Assembly: GCF_022790535.1 (NCBI RefSeq)
Contig: NZ_LOHG01000017.1
Span: 1 to 53,428, forward strand
Source: Pseudomonas maioricensis
GTDB lineage: Bacteria; Pseudomonadota; Gammaproteobacteria; Pseudomonadales; Pseudomonadaceae
Direction of reading: 5' to 3'
DNA: 53,428 nucleotides
Each line of letters begins with the position of its first letter. Position 1 is the first letter of the stretch. Under the pieces are notes generated by a model that was not told the origin of the DNA, ran no database searches, and saw nothing but the letters and a program-made list of their open reading frames with translations. The translations under genes and the position numbers were made by a program. Below are positions 22,647 through 31,281 of the stretch, one piece after another.

Positions 22647-23333
22647 TCAGCCCTTGAGTTTTTCGGCGATCCAGATGGTATGCCGGGTGCCCTTGTTGCC
22701 GTGGGCGAAAACCTGCACCTCTTCTGCCTTGAAACCGGCCTTGCGCAGCTTGTCGGAAAACTTCTGATCCGCACTCGCTGACCAGACCGCCAGTATGCCT
22801 TTGGGCCGCAATGCCTGCGCGCACGCTGCCAGCCCGCCCGAAGAGTACAGCCAACTGTTGGATTTCTGCGTCAGGCCTTCCGGGCCATTGTCCACGTCTA
22901 GCATGATCGCGTCGAAGCCGTGTGGCTCACTTTTGAGCACCTGAGCGACATCCTGCACGATTACTTTGGCGCGAGGGTCCAACAGCGGATTGCCGGATTT
23001 CTCCCCCAGCGGCCCGCGATTCCACTCGACCACACCCGGCACCAGTTCAGCGACAACCACTTCGCCATTCTTGCCCAGATGTTTAAGCGCCGAGGCCAGC
23101 GTAAAGCCCATGCCCAAACCACCGATCAGTACACGGGGTTGTACGCGTGAGGCCACCTTTTTGCAGGGGATCTCCGCCAACGCGTCTTCGGAGCCGTGCA
23201 TGCGGGTGTTCATCAGTTGGCCGCCATCGCCGCCCTGAATCTTGATGACGAAGTCTTCACCGTATTCGAACAGGCACAAAGCCCCGCCGTTATCGGGAAT
23301 GGCAGTGGTGTCGAGCAGAACGAAACGTTTCAT
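22647..23333 (-). CDS. Spermidine-synthase-like methyltransferase-fold protein
   Basis: This 228-residue Rossmann-fold protein has the glycine-rich nucleotide loop VLIGGLGMGFTLASALKHLG (about residues 69-88), an acidic residue after it (VVAELVPGV) and a DAIMLDVDNGPEG motif, as in SpeE-type enzymes. It lacks the N-terminal SpeE domain and is shorter than bona fide spermidine synthases. The activity is uncertain: polyamine-related or another SAM-type reaction. The ATG at 23333 is preferred over 23366 because KRFVLLDTTAIPD begins the family match. Confidence 0.8.
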   Translation of the reverse strand: MKRFVLLDTTAIPDNGGALCLFEYGEDFVIKIQGGDGGQLMNTRMHGSEDALAEIPCKKVASRVQPRVLIGGLGMGFTLASALKHLGKNGEVVVAELVPGVVEWNRGPLGEKSGNPLLDPRAKVIVQDVAQVLKSEPHGFDAIMLDVDNGPEGLTQKSNSWLYSSGGLAACAQALRPKGILAVWSASADQKFSDKLRKAGFKAEEVQVFAHGNKGTRHTIWIAEKLKG

Positions 23334-23426
23334 TGAAGACTCATTCAGAGGTAGATTTTTGACCACATGTCATCGGCCAGGAGTAGGCTGAGCCGCACAA
23401 CAATCGTTTGGCACAGGAGGCCATTG

Positions 23427-23711
23427 ATGAAGCGCGCTATTCTACCGGCGATTTTCCTGACTGCGCTCTGGGTAAATGTCGTGCAGGCGGATAATCAGTC
23501 AGCAGCGTCTATCCCCTCATCGGGTTCGCCGGGCACCGCGACGCCGACGCCGTATCCGCAAGTAGTACCGTCGGGGCCGCCGCTCATAAACGGGACCCAG
23601 GGCAGCGGGCCGTTGTTGCCGAAAGTCGAACTGCCACAGCCGCCCAAGGGGCAACCCGTGCCGGGGCAGGACCCAAATGCACCGACGCCCATGCCGCCTC
23701 GGCCTAAATAA
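23427..23711 (+). CDS. Small exported proline-rich protein
   Basis: This 94-residue protein has a signal peptide (residues about 1-21, cleaved near VQA-DN), and a mature part dominated by proline, glycine, serine and threonine (SPGTATPTPYPQVVPSGPPL, then PKGQPVPGQDPNAPTPMPP). There is no cysteine and no enzyme motif. It is probably periplasmic and unstructured. The ATG at 23427 follows a perfect AGGAGG at 23415-23420. It is not recognised as part of a characterised family. Confidence 0.72.
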   Translation: MKRAILPAIFLTALWVNVVQADNQSAASIPSSGSPGTATPTPYPQVVPSGPPLINGTQGSGPLLPKVELPQPPKGQPVPGQDPNAPTPMPPRPK

Positions 23712-23726
23712 TCAGATGATCACTGA

Positions 23727-23754
23727 CGCCCTCCCGGCTAAAGCCGGTCCTACG
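23727..23754. repeat. Single REP unit, CGGCTAAAGCCGG class
   Basis: A single unit CGCCCTCCCGG...TCCTACG has an internal CCGGCTAAAGCCGG hairpin and no inverted mate. It lies between convergent genes. Confidence 0.7.
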
Positions 23755-23790
23755 AGGGGCAGGGGTTATCAAGTTTGCAGTGGGGAGCCG

Positions 23791-24267
23791 CTAAACCTGC
23801 TGCGCCAACAACTGGCCATCAACCATACGCAGGCGTTTGGACAAGGAGGTCGCGAGGGCGCGGATGATTTTCGCTGCGACACGCGGCGCTTCATCGAGCA
23901 TTTTTTCCAGCGCGTCACGGCCCAGGTTCAGCAACTGGCAGTCGGTTGCGGCAATGCAACTGGCTGAACGCCGCTCGCCATCCAGCACGGCCATCTCGCC
24001 AAAGGCCCGACCGCGACGCAATACGGCGATTTCCACCGTCTGGCCTTCAGGGTTGAGCTTCTGCACAGAAACCGTACCCAAATGGATGATGCTCATGAAT
24101 GAACCCGGATCGCCTTCGCTGAAGATTGCTTCGCCCTTGGCAATCGAAGCCATGTTGAAGTAGCCCGCAGCGGTCTGAAAATCAGCAGGCAGCAGCGGGT
24201 CAAACAGCCCGCAGTCCATGAGCATGTCGCGGATTTCATTGTTCAGGTGTGATGGTTGTTCTGCCAT
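23791..24267 (-). CDS. Cyclic-nucleotide-binding domain protein
   Basis: This 158-residue protein is a single cNMP-binding beta-roll (residues about 30-120) with a phosphate-binding cassette FGEMAVLDGERRSASC and a following helix to about residue 150. It has no DNA-binding helix-turn-helix, unlike Crp/Fnr, so it may sense cAMP or c-di-GMP-type ligands or act as a regulatory subunit. The ATG at 24267 is taken as the start. It lies 105 bases from ptrB on the same strand. Confidence 0.85.
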   Translation of the reverse strand: MAEQPSHLNNEIRDMLMDCGLFDPLLPADFQTAAGYFNMASIAKGEAIFSEGDPGSFMSIIHLGTVSVQKLNPEGQTVEIAVLRRGRAFGEMAVLDGERRSASCIAATDCQLLNLGRDALEKMLDEAPRVAAKIIRALATSLSKRLRMVDGQLLAQQV

Positions 24268-24371
24268 GGTTGGGTCTTGTTCTGGCCAATCGACGGTGAG
24301 GGTAATTAAGCATGGCCGGACGCTTTCACGCCCGACCCTGCTGCTACTAAGACACGAATTTCAAACCGAGT

Positions 24372-26432
24372 TCATTGGTTGAGTTGCAATACCTTGAAGA
24401 TAAATCCGTATTCGAGTGCTACGTCACGCAAACCCTGATAACGCCCGCTCATGCCCCCGTGGCCCGCGCCCAGTTCGGTCTTGAGCAGCAGCAAGTTATC
24501 GTCGGTCTTGTGCGCCCGCAGTTTCGCTACCCACTTGGCCGCTTCCCAATACTGCACCCGACTGTCGTTGTAGCCCGCGATCACCAGCATCGCCGGGTAG
24601 GCCTGAGCGCTGACGTTTTCATAAGGTGCATACGCCTTGATCCGTGCATAGACATCCGGCTCTTGCGGGTTACCCCACTCGTCGTACTCGGTGACGGTCA
24701 GCGGTAAATCGGGATCGAGCATGGTGTTGAGCACATCTACAAAGGGCACTTCGGCTATAGCAGCCTTGAACAGCTCCGGGCGTTTGTTAACCACAGCGCC
24801 AATCAGCAATCCACCGGCGCTGCCGCCGCTGATCACCAGTTGATCGGTACTGGTGCGTTTCTCCGCGATCAGGTGTTCAGCGCAACTGATGAAGTCGTCA
24901 AACGTGTTTTGCTTGTTCTCCTGTTTGCCGTTGCGATACCAGGCTTCACCCAACTCGCCGCCGCCGCGTACATGAGCAATGGCAAACGCCACGCCACGGT
25001 CCAGCAGGCTCAGGCGCGCGTGGGAAAACCACGGGTCCAGGCTTTCGCCGTAGGCTCCGTAACCATACAGATACAGCGGCGTCGGCTGATCGGCCAGTTC
25101 ACGTTTGACCACCAGGCTGATCGGCACTTGCGTACCGTCACTGGCGGTGGCCCACAGGCGCTGACTGACATAAGCGTCGGCATTGAACGGGCCGAGTACC
25201 GGGGTTTCCTTGAGAACCACTTGCTCACCGCTGGCCAGGTCCAGTTGACGCACTTGAGCAGGGCGGTTCAAGGACTGGTAACGCAGACGGATTTTGTCGC
25301 TGCCGAATTCTAGTGTGTCTTGCACGTAAAGGCTGTAGGACGCGTCCGGTAATTGCACCCGGTAGGCAGGCAAGCCTTGCGGGCGCACCTCAATGATCGG
25401 CAAGCCGCCTTCACGCAGGCTCAAGGTCAGGCCCTTGGCGTTCAGGCTCAAACCTTCGAGCATCACGCTGTCGCTGTGCGGCACCAGCACCTGCCAGTCC
25501 GCGCGAGTCGGCACACCATTGGCTTTCTGCACCGCTTGATAGAGCGCAAAGTTGATGCCGTCCTGATTACTGCGGATCAACCAGCTCCATACGCCATCCA
25601 CCTCGCCGTGGTCGATGGAGTATTCGTGACCTTCGACGCGTGGCGCCATGCACACAAAATCCTGCTGTGGCTGATCGGCATCCAGCACCCAGGCTTCGCT
25701 GGTGGTCTTGCTGTCGAGTCCCAGAATCAATTGCTTTTCCGAACTGCTGCGATAGCAGTGCAAGAAAAAACGTCCATCCTGCTCGCTGAAGACCAGCTCA
25801 GCCGAGTCATCACCCAGGCGGTGGCGATAAAGCTTGTGTGGCCGATGGGTGTCGTCCAGCTCGCCGAAGAACAACGTTTGGCTGTCGTTAGCCCAGGTCA
25901 TGCTGCCATCGCAATCTTCAAACGGCAGGCTGCTGACCTGGCTGCTGCTCAGTTCCTTGACGTAAAGCTGATACACCTCTTCCCCGGTGGTATCCAGGCT
26001 GTAGGCCAGGCGCTGATGGTCCGGGCTGATGCTGAATGCACCCAGTGAAAAGAAACCGCCACCCGCCAACACGTTCGGGTCGAGCAAGACTTCCTCACGG
26101 TCTTCGTCAATGCTCAGCGAGTCATCGGCCGGGCGCGGACAGCGATAGTGCCGCGCGTATTCATCGCCTTCGGTGGTGCGGGTGTAATACAGATACGGCC
26201 CCCAGGGAGAGGGCAGGGACAGATCGGTTTCGAGAATGCGCGCCTTGATCTCTTGAAACAGCGTTTCGCGAAGGTCTTCCTGATCAGCCAGTTGAGCCTG
26301 TTGCCAGGCGTTTTCCGCTTTCAGGTAATCGAGGACTTCGTCGGTGTCTCGGTTTTGCAGCCACGCATAGGGATCTGTGCCGTCGGCCTGGCGGGCGACT
26401 GGGGCGTTTGCAGCTGAATTCGATGAGGTCAT
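24372..26432 (-). CDS. ptrB: Oligopeptidase B (S9A peptidase)
   Basis: This 686-residue S9 prolyl-oligopeptidase-family enzyme matches the length of oligopeptidase B, which cuts peptides after Lys or Arg. The catalytic serine is in VISGGSAGGLL, the aspartate in AGYNDSRVQYWE and the histidine in GAGHGGMSG. The N-terminal half is the beta-propeller. It acts on peptides in the cytoplasm. The ATG at 26432 fits the family start. It is monocistronic in this layout. Confidence 0.92.
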   Translation of the reverse strand: MTSSNSAANAPVARQADGTDPYAWLQNRDTDEVLDYLKAENAWQQAQLADQEDLRETLFQEIKARILETDLSLPSPWGPYLYYTRTTEGDEYARHYRCPRPADDSLSIDEDREEVLLDPNVLAGGGFFSLGAFSISPDHQRLAYSLDTTGEEVYQLYVKELSSSQVSSLPFEDCDGSMTWANDSQTLFFGELDDTHRPHKLYRHRLGDDSAELVFSEQDGRFFLHCYRSSSEKQLILGLDSKTTSEAWVLDADQPQQDFVCMAPRVEGHEYSIDHGEVDGVWSWLIRSNQDGINFALYQAVQKANGVPTRADWQVLVPHSDSVMLEGLSLNAKGLTLSLREGGLPIIEVRPQGLPAYRVQLPDASYSLYVQDTLEFGSDKIRLRYQSLNRPAQVRQLDLASGEQVVLKETPVLGPFNADAYVSQRLWATASDGTQVPISLVVKRELADQPTPLYLYGYGAYGESLDPWFSHARLSLLDRGVAFAIAHVRGGGELGEAWYRNGKQENKQNTFDDFISCAEHLIAEKRTSTDQLVISGGSAGGLLIGAVVNKRPELFKAAIAEVPFVDVLNTMLDPDLPLTVTEYDEWGNPQEPDVYARIKAYAPYENVSAQAYPAMLVIAGYNDSRVQYWEAAKWVAKLRAHKTDDNLLLLKTELGAGHGGMSGRYQGLRDVALEYGFIFKVLQLNQ

Positions 26433-26574
26433 GCTGGGCTCTCTTTTGGAGGCGCCAAACGCTGGCGGGTGAAAATGAAAACCGCTGCGCCGGACTAATA
26501 CTCAACCCGGACAAGCCGGGTTGGCGAAAAGCCGTTATCATAAGCGCCTCTTTACCTGCCTTACCACGGACGTC

Positions 26575-27063
26575 ATGACCGAGAACGACTATACGATCGC
26601 CTGGGGCCTCTACGCATTTGCAGCGCTGGGCTGTCTGCTGGTGGGTTTTCTGATGACCCGCTGGATGTGGCGCTACCTGCGCGAGCCGCTGGTAGTGATC
26701 CTTGGTGTGCTGCTGTTTACGCCGACCATGATCGACGCCACTAAAGAAATTTATGCGCCTGCTGTCGCCATCACTGCGCTGGACCTGTTGTTCAAGGTGG
26801 GCAGTAACGTCTGGAACGCGCTGTCTGATCTGGCCATGTACGGCATGATCGCCCTGGTGGTCTACGTGGTGTTTGCGCTGATTCGCTGGCCACTGGAAAA
26901 AAGCTGGAAAGCCCGTCATCCACAAAAAACGGCCCAGCCAGAAGCCGCGACTGAAACCGAAGAGGACGATGAGCCTTTTTCCGGTACCGACCGCTATGCG
27001 CGTAAACCTGCGGCGCCCACCGTCAACACCAGCAGCCGTTCGCGGGTAGAGCCTCGCCTTTAA
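26575..27063 (+). CDS. Hypothetical membrane protein with acidic tail
   Basis: This 162-residue protein has three or four predicted membrane segments: about residues 8-28 (WGLYAFAALGCLLVGFLM), 40-53, 62-80 and 90-112 (MYGMIALVVYVVFALIRW). A hydrophilic Glu/Asp-rich then Ser/Arg-rich tail follows from about 118. It matches a family conserved near ptrB in pseudomonads but has no assigned function. The ATG at 26575 is preferred; the in-frame start at 26521 would add a hydrophilic extension. It is divergent from ptrB and may share its promoter gap. Confidence 0.7.
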   Translation: MTENDYTIAWGLYAFAALGCLLVGFLMTRWMWRYLREPLVVILGVLLFTPTMIDATKEIYAPAVAITALDLLFKVGSNVWNALSDLAMYGMIALVVYVVFALIRWPLEKSWKARHPQKTAQPEAATETEEDDEPFSGTDRYARKPAAPTVNTSSRSRVEPRL

Positions 27064-27122
27064 TACTTTCCCTGGCGCTTGTGTCGCCATGCTGCTGAAC
27101 GTTTGCAAGCGAGAATCCGAGC

Positions 27123-27905
27123 ATGTGTGAACTCCTGGGCATGAGCGCCAATGTCCCGACCGACATCGTTTTCAGCTTTACCGGTCTGATGCAGCGCGGC
27201 GGGCGTACCGGTCCGCACCGTGATGGCTGGGGCATCGGTTTCTACGAGGGGCGCGGCTTGCGTCTGTTTCAAGACCCGGCCGCAAGCAGTGAATCGGAAA
27301 TTGCTCAGTTGGTGCAGCGTTACCCCATTAAAAGTGAAGTGGTGATCGGTCATATCCGTCAGGCCAACGTCGGCCGGGTGTGCCTTTCCAATACGCATCC
27401 CTTTGTGCGCGAACTCTGGGGTCGTAACTGGTGTTTCGCCCATAACGGTCAGTTGGCGGATTTCGATCCTCTTGCCACGTTCTACCGCCCGGTCGGCGAT
27501 ACCGACAGTGAGGCGGCTTTCTGTGATTTGCTCAACCGCGTGCGTGAAGCATTCCCTGAGCCGGTAGAGGTGGAAGAACTGCTGCCGTCATTGGTCGAGG
27601 CTTGCACTCACTACCGCAGCAAGGGCGTATTCAATGGCCTGCTCAGCGACGGTGACTGGCTGTTTTGCTTTTGCAGTACCAAACTGGCACATATCACCCG
27701 ACGCGCTCCGTTTGGCCCGGCACGCTTGAAAGATGTCGACGTTATCGTCGACTTTCAGGCCGAAACTACGCCAAATGATGTAGTCACGGTCATTGCTACC
27801 GAGCCGTTGACCGAGAATGAAAACTGGAACCGTTACGAGCCAGGACAATGGGCTCTGTGGCGGCGCGGTGAGTGTGTTGCGAGTGGTAATACCCCGGTAC
27901 TGTAG
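27123..27905 (+). CDS. yafJ: YafJ-type class II glutamine amidotransferase
   Basis: This 260-residue N-terminal-nucleophile amidotransferase would carry catalytic Cys2 after removal of Met1 (MCELLGM). Conserved features include the DGWGIGFYEGRG, IGHIRQAN and NWCFAHNGQL segments. Members cleave glutamine to supply ammonia, or act as related hydrolases; the acceptor is unknown. The start is fixed by the Cys2 requirement. It is 60 bases after the membrane protein gene. Confidence 0.88.
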   Translation: MCELLGMSANVPTDIVFSFTGLMQRGGRTGPHRDGWGIGFYEGRGLRLFQDPAASSESEIAQLVQRYPIKSEVVIGHIRQANVGRVCLSNTHPFVRELWGRNWCFAHNGQLADFDPLATFYRPVGDTDSEAAFCDLLNRVREAFPEPVEVEELLPSLVEACTHYRSKGVFNGLLSDGDWLFCFCSTKLAHITRRAPFGPARLKDVDVIVDFQAETTPNDVVTVIATEPLTENENWNRYEPGQWALWRRGECVASGNTPVL

Positions 27906-27969
27906 GAGCCAACTTGTTGGCGAAGCGGTGAGTCAGATACGTGCTTCGCCAACAAGTTGGCTCCTACAG
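27900..27969. repeat. REP pair, GAGCCAACTTGTTGGCGAAGC class
   Basis: Perfect 27-bp arms (27900-27926 and 27943-27969) start CTGTAGGAGCCAACTTGTTGG. The left arm overlaps the end of the yafJ gene by 6 bases. Confidence 0.92.
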
Positions 27970-28015
27970 GAAAGCATCCAGTCCGACATTGATGTTTGGT
28001 TTGAGAGGGATCTAA

Positions 28016-28540
28016 ATGCTGCGAAGTTATCTGCGATTGGTCTTGTTCACGGCGGGCTTGTTGTTCGGGGTTCAGATACCGGGGTTTATCAGCGACTACG
28101 GCAAGCGAGTCGAGGCGCATCTGCTTGAGGCCCAGCAAAGTGTCAGAGGCTACAACGCCACTGCGCAGCAGTTCTTCAAGGGTGATGTACAGGCGCTGAT
28201 TCAGCACTATCGCAACAGCGAAGACCCGGTGTTTCGCGCGGATGCCGATACCATCAATACCCTGTTGACCCGAACTCAGGTGCTGCAGCGTGAATGGCTG
28301 GCGATGCAAGGCCCGTGGTATGCACGAGCGATTCATGTTGCCGTGGCCGCCGATGCCGATATCCGCAGCGAGACCTGGAATGGTTACACCTGGCAGGTAC
28401 TGCTCGCGCCCAACGTCATCGCCTGGGGCATTATTTGCGCCTTGTTACTCGCGTTCCTGATCGAGAGCTTCTTCCTGATGATCAATTGGGTCGCTACTGG
28501 CGGCCGTCGCAAGCATCGGCTGGAGCGGGACTGGCGCTGA
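28016..28540 (+). CDS. DUF2937 membrane protein
   Basis: This 174-residue protein has a hydrophobic N-terminal segment (about residues 5-25), a long helical periplasmic-type region and a C-terminal membrane segment (WQVLLAPNVIAWGIICALLLAFLIESFFLMINW, about 128-160). This fits the DUF2937 family; function is unknown. The ATG at 28016 follows GAGAGGG. It ends close to a perfect palindrome that may terminate it. Confidence 0.78.
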   Translation: MLRSYLRLVLFTAGLLFGVQIPGFISDYGKRVEAHLLEAQQSVRGYNATAQQFFKGDVQALIQHYRNSEDPVFRADADTINTLLTRTQVLQREWLAMQGPWYARAIHVAVAADADIRSETWNGYTWQVLLAPNVIAWGIICALLLAFLIESFFLMINWVATGGRRKHRLERDWR

Positions 28541-28572
28541 TAGCGACATGTCTCATGCTTGAGGGATCACCA

Positions 28573-28616
28573 CTATCACCCGTGGGAGCGAATGAATTCG
28601 CTCCCACGGGTGATAG
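28573..28616. repeat. Perfect 21-bp palindrome with 2-base loop
   Basis: CTATCACCCGTGGGAGCGAAT and its exact inverted copy ATTCGCTCCCACGGGTGATAG enclose GA. It contains a GTGGGAGCGAATTC core related to REP units but without the normal spacer. It could act as a terminator hairpin after the DUF2937 gene. Confidence 0.8.
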
Positions 28617-28808
28617 TTCAATGCTGTATCCGGCGCCTCAATCACTTTTTCTTATCCGCCCCCCGCGCTTTTATTAGTTGGACGCCACGTCCGGCCTCAT
28701 CCAAGAATAAGCCATGCCTGACAGGCCCGTCGCAACGCTGCCTTTGCCAGTAACTGGCGCGCTAGACTGAACCTGTTGTCCAAACACGATAAAGCACAGG
28801 AGAGACCC

Positions 28809-29561
28809 ATGGGCCGCCTGCTACTCAATTGCGACATCGGCGAAAGCTTTGGTGCCTGGAGCATGGGCCTTGATGCTCAGGTCATGCCATTCATTGATTG
28901 CGCCAATGTCGCCTGTGGTTTTCACGCAGGTGACCCCAGCGTGATGCGCAAGACCGTCAGCCTGGCGCTGGCCAATGACGTCATGATTGGTGCGCATCCG
29001 GCTTACCCGGATCTGGTGGGCTTTGGCCGCCGTTCCATGGCGTGCAGCCCTGAAGAGATTCAGGATCTGTTGCATTACCAGATCGGTGCGCTGGACGGCG
29101 TGTGTCGCGCTCAGGGGGGACGAGTGCGTTACGTCAAACCTCATGGTGCGATGTACAACGACATGATGGCTAACCCTGCGCAGTTACGGGCGGTCATCGA
29201 AGGCATCGCCCGTTATGACGCAGAGCTGCCACTGATGCTGCTGGCCATGCGTGACAACAGCAGGGCGCAGGCATTGGCCGATGAGTTCGGCGTGCAGTTG
29301 TGGTTTGAAGCTTTTGCTGATCGTGGCTACGAGCCTGACGGCAGCCTGATGTCGCGCAAACTGCCAAACGCTGTGCACCATGATCCGGACGTCATCGTCG
29401 CCCAGGCCTTGACCTTCGCCCGCGGCGAGCCGTTGATTGCCAGTGATGGCAGCCAGCTTCCGCTCAAGCCCGATACTCTCTGTGTGCATGGCGACAACGC
29501 CAGTTCAGTCGCGGCTGTCCAGCGTATTCGCCAGTCTCTGGATGAGCTGTCCGGCGTATGA
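28809..29561 (+). CDS. pxpA: 5-oxoprolinase subunit A (LamB/YcsF family)
   Basis: This 250-residue protein opens LLLNCDIGESFGAW and holds DCANVACGFHAGD, ANDVMIGAHPAYPD and VKPHGAMYND, the signatures of LamB/YcsF proteins. PxpABC hydrolyses 5-oxoproline (pyroglutamate) to glutamate using ATP. The ATG at 28809 follows AGGAGAG; the upstream start is not used. The stop codon overlaps pxpB in ATGA, so the three genes are one operon. Confidence 0.93.
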   Translation: MGRLLLNCDIGESFGAWSMGLDAQVMPFIDCANVACGFHAGDPSVMRKTVSLALANDVMIGAHPAYPDLVGFGRRSMACSPEEIQDLLHYQIGALDGVCRAQGGRVRYVKPHGAMYNDMMANPAQLRAVIEGIARYDAELPLMLLAMRDNSRAQALADEFGVQLWFEAFADRGYEPDGSLMSRKLPNAVHHDPDVIVAQALTFARGEPLIASDGSQLPLKPDTLCVHGDNASSVAAVQRIRQSLDELSGV

Positions 29562-30262
29562 AGTTGCGTATCGAAGTGGTCGCGATCGATTGTCTGATGG
29601 TGCGTCTGTTCGACACCATCGACGAGAGCAACATGCCGTGGATGCTGGCTGCCACCGCTCGTTTGCGCGGGCAGTTTGCCGGGCATCTGGTGGAACTGGT
29701 GCCGTCCTACACCACCTTGATGGTGCAATACGATTTACTGGGGCTTAACCCGCAACAGGCACGCGAGCTGATTCATCTGGCATTGCGCGATCTGGCCCCT
29801 GATCCATCCGTCAGCGGTCAGCACCATGTTTTGCCGGTCTGGTATGACCTGAGTGTCGGTCCGGAGCTGAGCGTGTTGTCAAAGCGTAGTGGCCTGGACA
29901 TCAGCGAAGTCATTCGCCGTCACAGCGAACGCCAGTATCAGGTGTTCGCCCTCGGTTTTGCGCCGGGCTTTGCATTTATGGGGCTTGTGGAGGAAATCCT
30001 CGCAGCACCTCGTTTGAACACCCCGCGCAAGCGAGTCGCAGCGGGCAGCGTCGGCATTGCCGAACGTCAGACAGCGGCGTACCCGGTGGTTTCCCCGGGT
30101 GGCTGGAATCTGATCGGCCGTACCTGTAGCAAGCTGTTTGACCGTCAGCGCGACGGCTACAGCTTGATGCAGCCCGGCGACACGGTCAGTTTCGCTGCCA
30201 TTGAGCGTGCTGAATTCGTGCGTCTGGGTGGCGATGACACGCCACTGGAGGTGCAACCATGA
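29558..30262 (+). CDS. pxpB: 5-oxoprolinase subunit B (KipI/allophanate hydrolase subunit 1 type)
   Basis: This 234-residue protein has the carboxyltransferase-like subunit 1 fold: HVLPVWYDLSVGPEL, FALGFAPGFAFMGLV, and the PRKRVAAGSVGIAERQTAAYP segment. It forms the hydrolase with PxpC and with PxpA. The ATG overlaps the pxpA stop by 4 bases (ATGA) and its own TGA overlaps pxpC the same way. Confidence 0.93.
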   Translation: MKLRIEVVAIDCLMVRLFDTIDESNMPWMLAATARLRGQFAGHLVELVPSYTTLMVQYDLLGLNPQQARELIHLALRDLAPDPSVSGQHHVLPVWYDLSVGPELSVLSKRSGLDISEVIRRHSERQYQVFALGFAPGFAFMGLVEEILAAPRLNTPRKRVAAGSVGIAERQTAAYPVVSPGGWNLIGRTCSKLFDRQRDGYSLMQPGDTVSFAAIERAEFVRLGGDDTPLEVQP

Positions 30263-31176
30263 GCGCGCTGCTGATCGAAAACAGTACGCCTCTATGCCTG
30301 TTGCAGGACGCTGGGCGGTTCGGTGTTCGTCATCTGGGCGTTACTCAGGGCGGGGCGCTGGACTGGGTGTCCATGTCGTGGGCCAATCGTTTGCTGGACA
30401 ACCCGCTGGACGCGGCGGTCATCGAAGTGACGCTCGGCGGTCTGACCTTGTTGGCAGAGGAAGATTGCTGTCTGGCGCTGGCCGGTGCCGACCTGGGGGC
30501 AATGCTTGATGAGCGTCCGCTGTCGCCATGGCGCAGCTTTTTCATGAGCAAGGGACAGCGTTTACGTTTTACCCAGCCACACCTTGGCGCGAGAGCTTAT
30601 CTGGCTGCGCCTGGCGGTTTTGATGCTCCCAAGGTACTGGGCAGTTGCTCAAGTGTGGGTCGTGAAGAGCTCGGTGGGCTCGACGGGCTGGGTAAAGCGT
30701 TGGAGAAGGGAGATCGGTTGAGCTACTCGGGCGCTTCGTTTTTGCTGGGCGCGCTCACCGAGCAGCAAATCCCGGACTTCAATGACAATGCGCCGCTGGA
30801 TATCGTACTGGGTGCCCAAGCCAGTGAATTCAGTGGCCAGAGCCTGTTCGATGTCTTCAATAACGACTGGACCCTGGACAGCCGTGCCGACCGCATGGGG
30901 GCACGTATGCTTGGGCCGCAGTTGGTATATCAGGGCGCACCGATGATTTCTGAAGGTATTCCGTTGGGGGCGGTGCAAGTCCCCCCGGATGGTCAGCCGA
31001 TCATTTTGCTCAATGACCGGCAAACCATCGGCGGCTACCCCCGGTTGGGTGCGCTGACGCCATTGTCCCTGGCCCGACTGGCGCAACGGCTACCCGGCAG
31101 TACGGTGCGGCTCAAACCGATTGTGCAGACCACGGCGCATGAGCAACAGGTCGCGTATTTGCAGAGGCTACGCTAA
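30259..31176 (+). CDS. pxpC: 5-oxoprolinase subunit C (KipA/allophanate hydrolase subunit 2 type)
   Basis: This 305-residue protein includes AGRFGVRHLGVTQGGALD, YLAAPGGFDAPKVLGSCSS and a GIPLGAVQVPPDGQPIILLNDRQTIGGYPR segment, matching the biotin-dependent carboxyltransferase-like fold of PxpC. It completes the operon with pxpA-pxpB (ATGA overlap). A REP element follows the stop. Confidence 0.93.
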   Translation: MSALLIENSTPLCLLQDAGRFGVRHLGVTQGGALDWVSMSWANRLLDNPLDAAVIEVTLGGLTLLAEEDCCLALAGADLGAMLDERPLSPWRSFFMSKGQRLRFTQPHLGARAYLAAPGGFDAPKVLGSCSSVGREELGGLDGLGKALEKGDRLSYSGASFLLGALTEQQIPDFNDNAPLDIVLGAQASEFSGQSLFDVFNNDWTLDSRADRMGARMLGPQLVYQGAPMISEGIPLGAVQVPPDGQPIILLNDRQTIGGYPRLGALTPLSLARLAQRLPGSTVRLKPIVQTTAHEQQVAYLQRLR

Positions 31177-31180
31177 TCCC

Positions 31181-31257
31181 CCTGTAGGAGCTGCCGAAGG
31201 CTGCGAAAGCGTTTGATCTGACATAACGCTATCGCAGCCTTCGGCAGCTCCTACAGG
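31181..31257. repeat. REP pair, GAGCTGCCGAAGGCTGCGA class
   Basis: The arms CCTGTAGGAGCTGCCGAAGG and CCTTCGGCAGCTCCTACAGG are inverted; their spacer holds a second short hairpin. It separates pxpC from the convergent VWA gene. Confidence 0.92.
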
Positions 31258-31281
31258 GCCTGATTCCAATTCGGATCTGGA

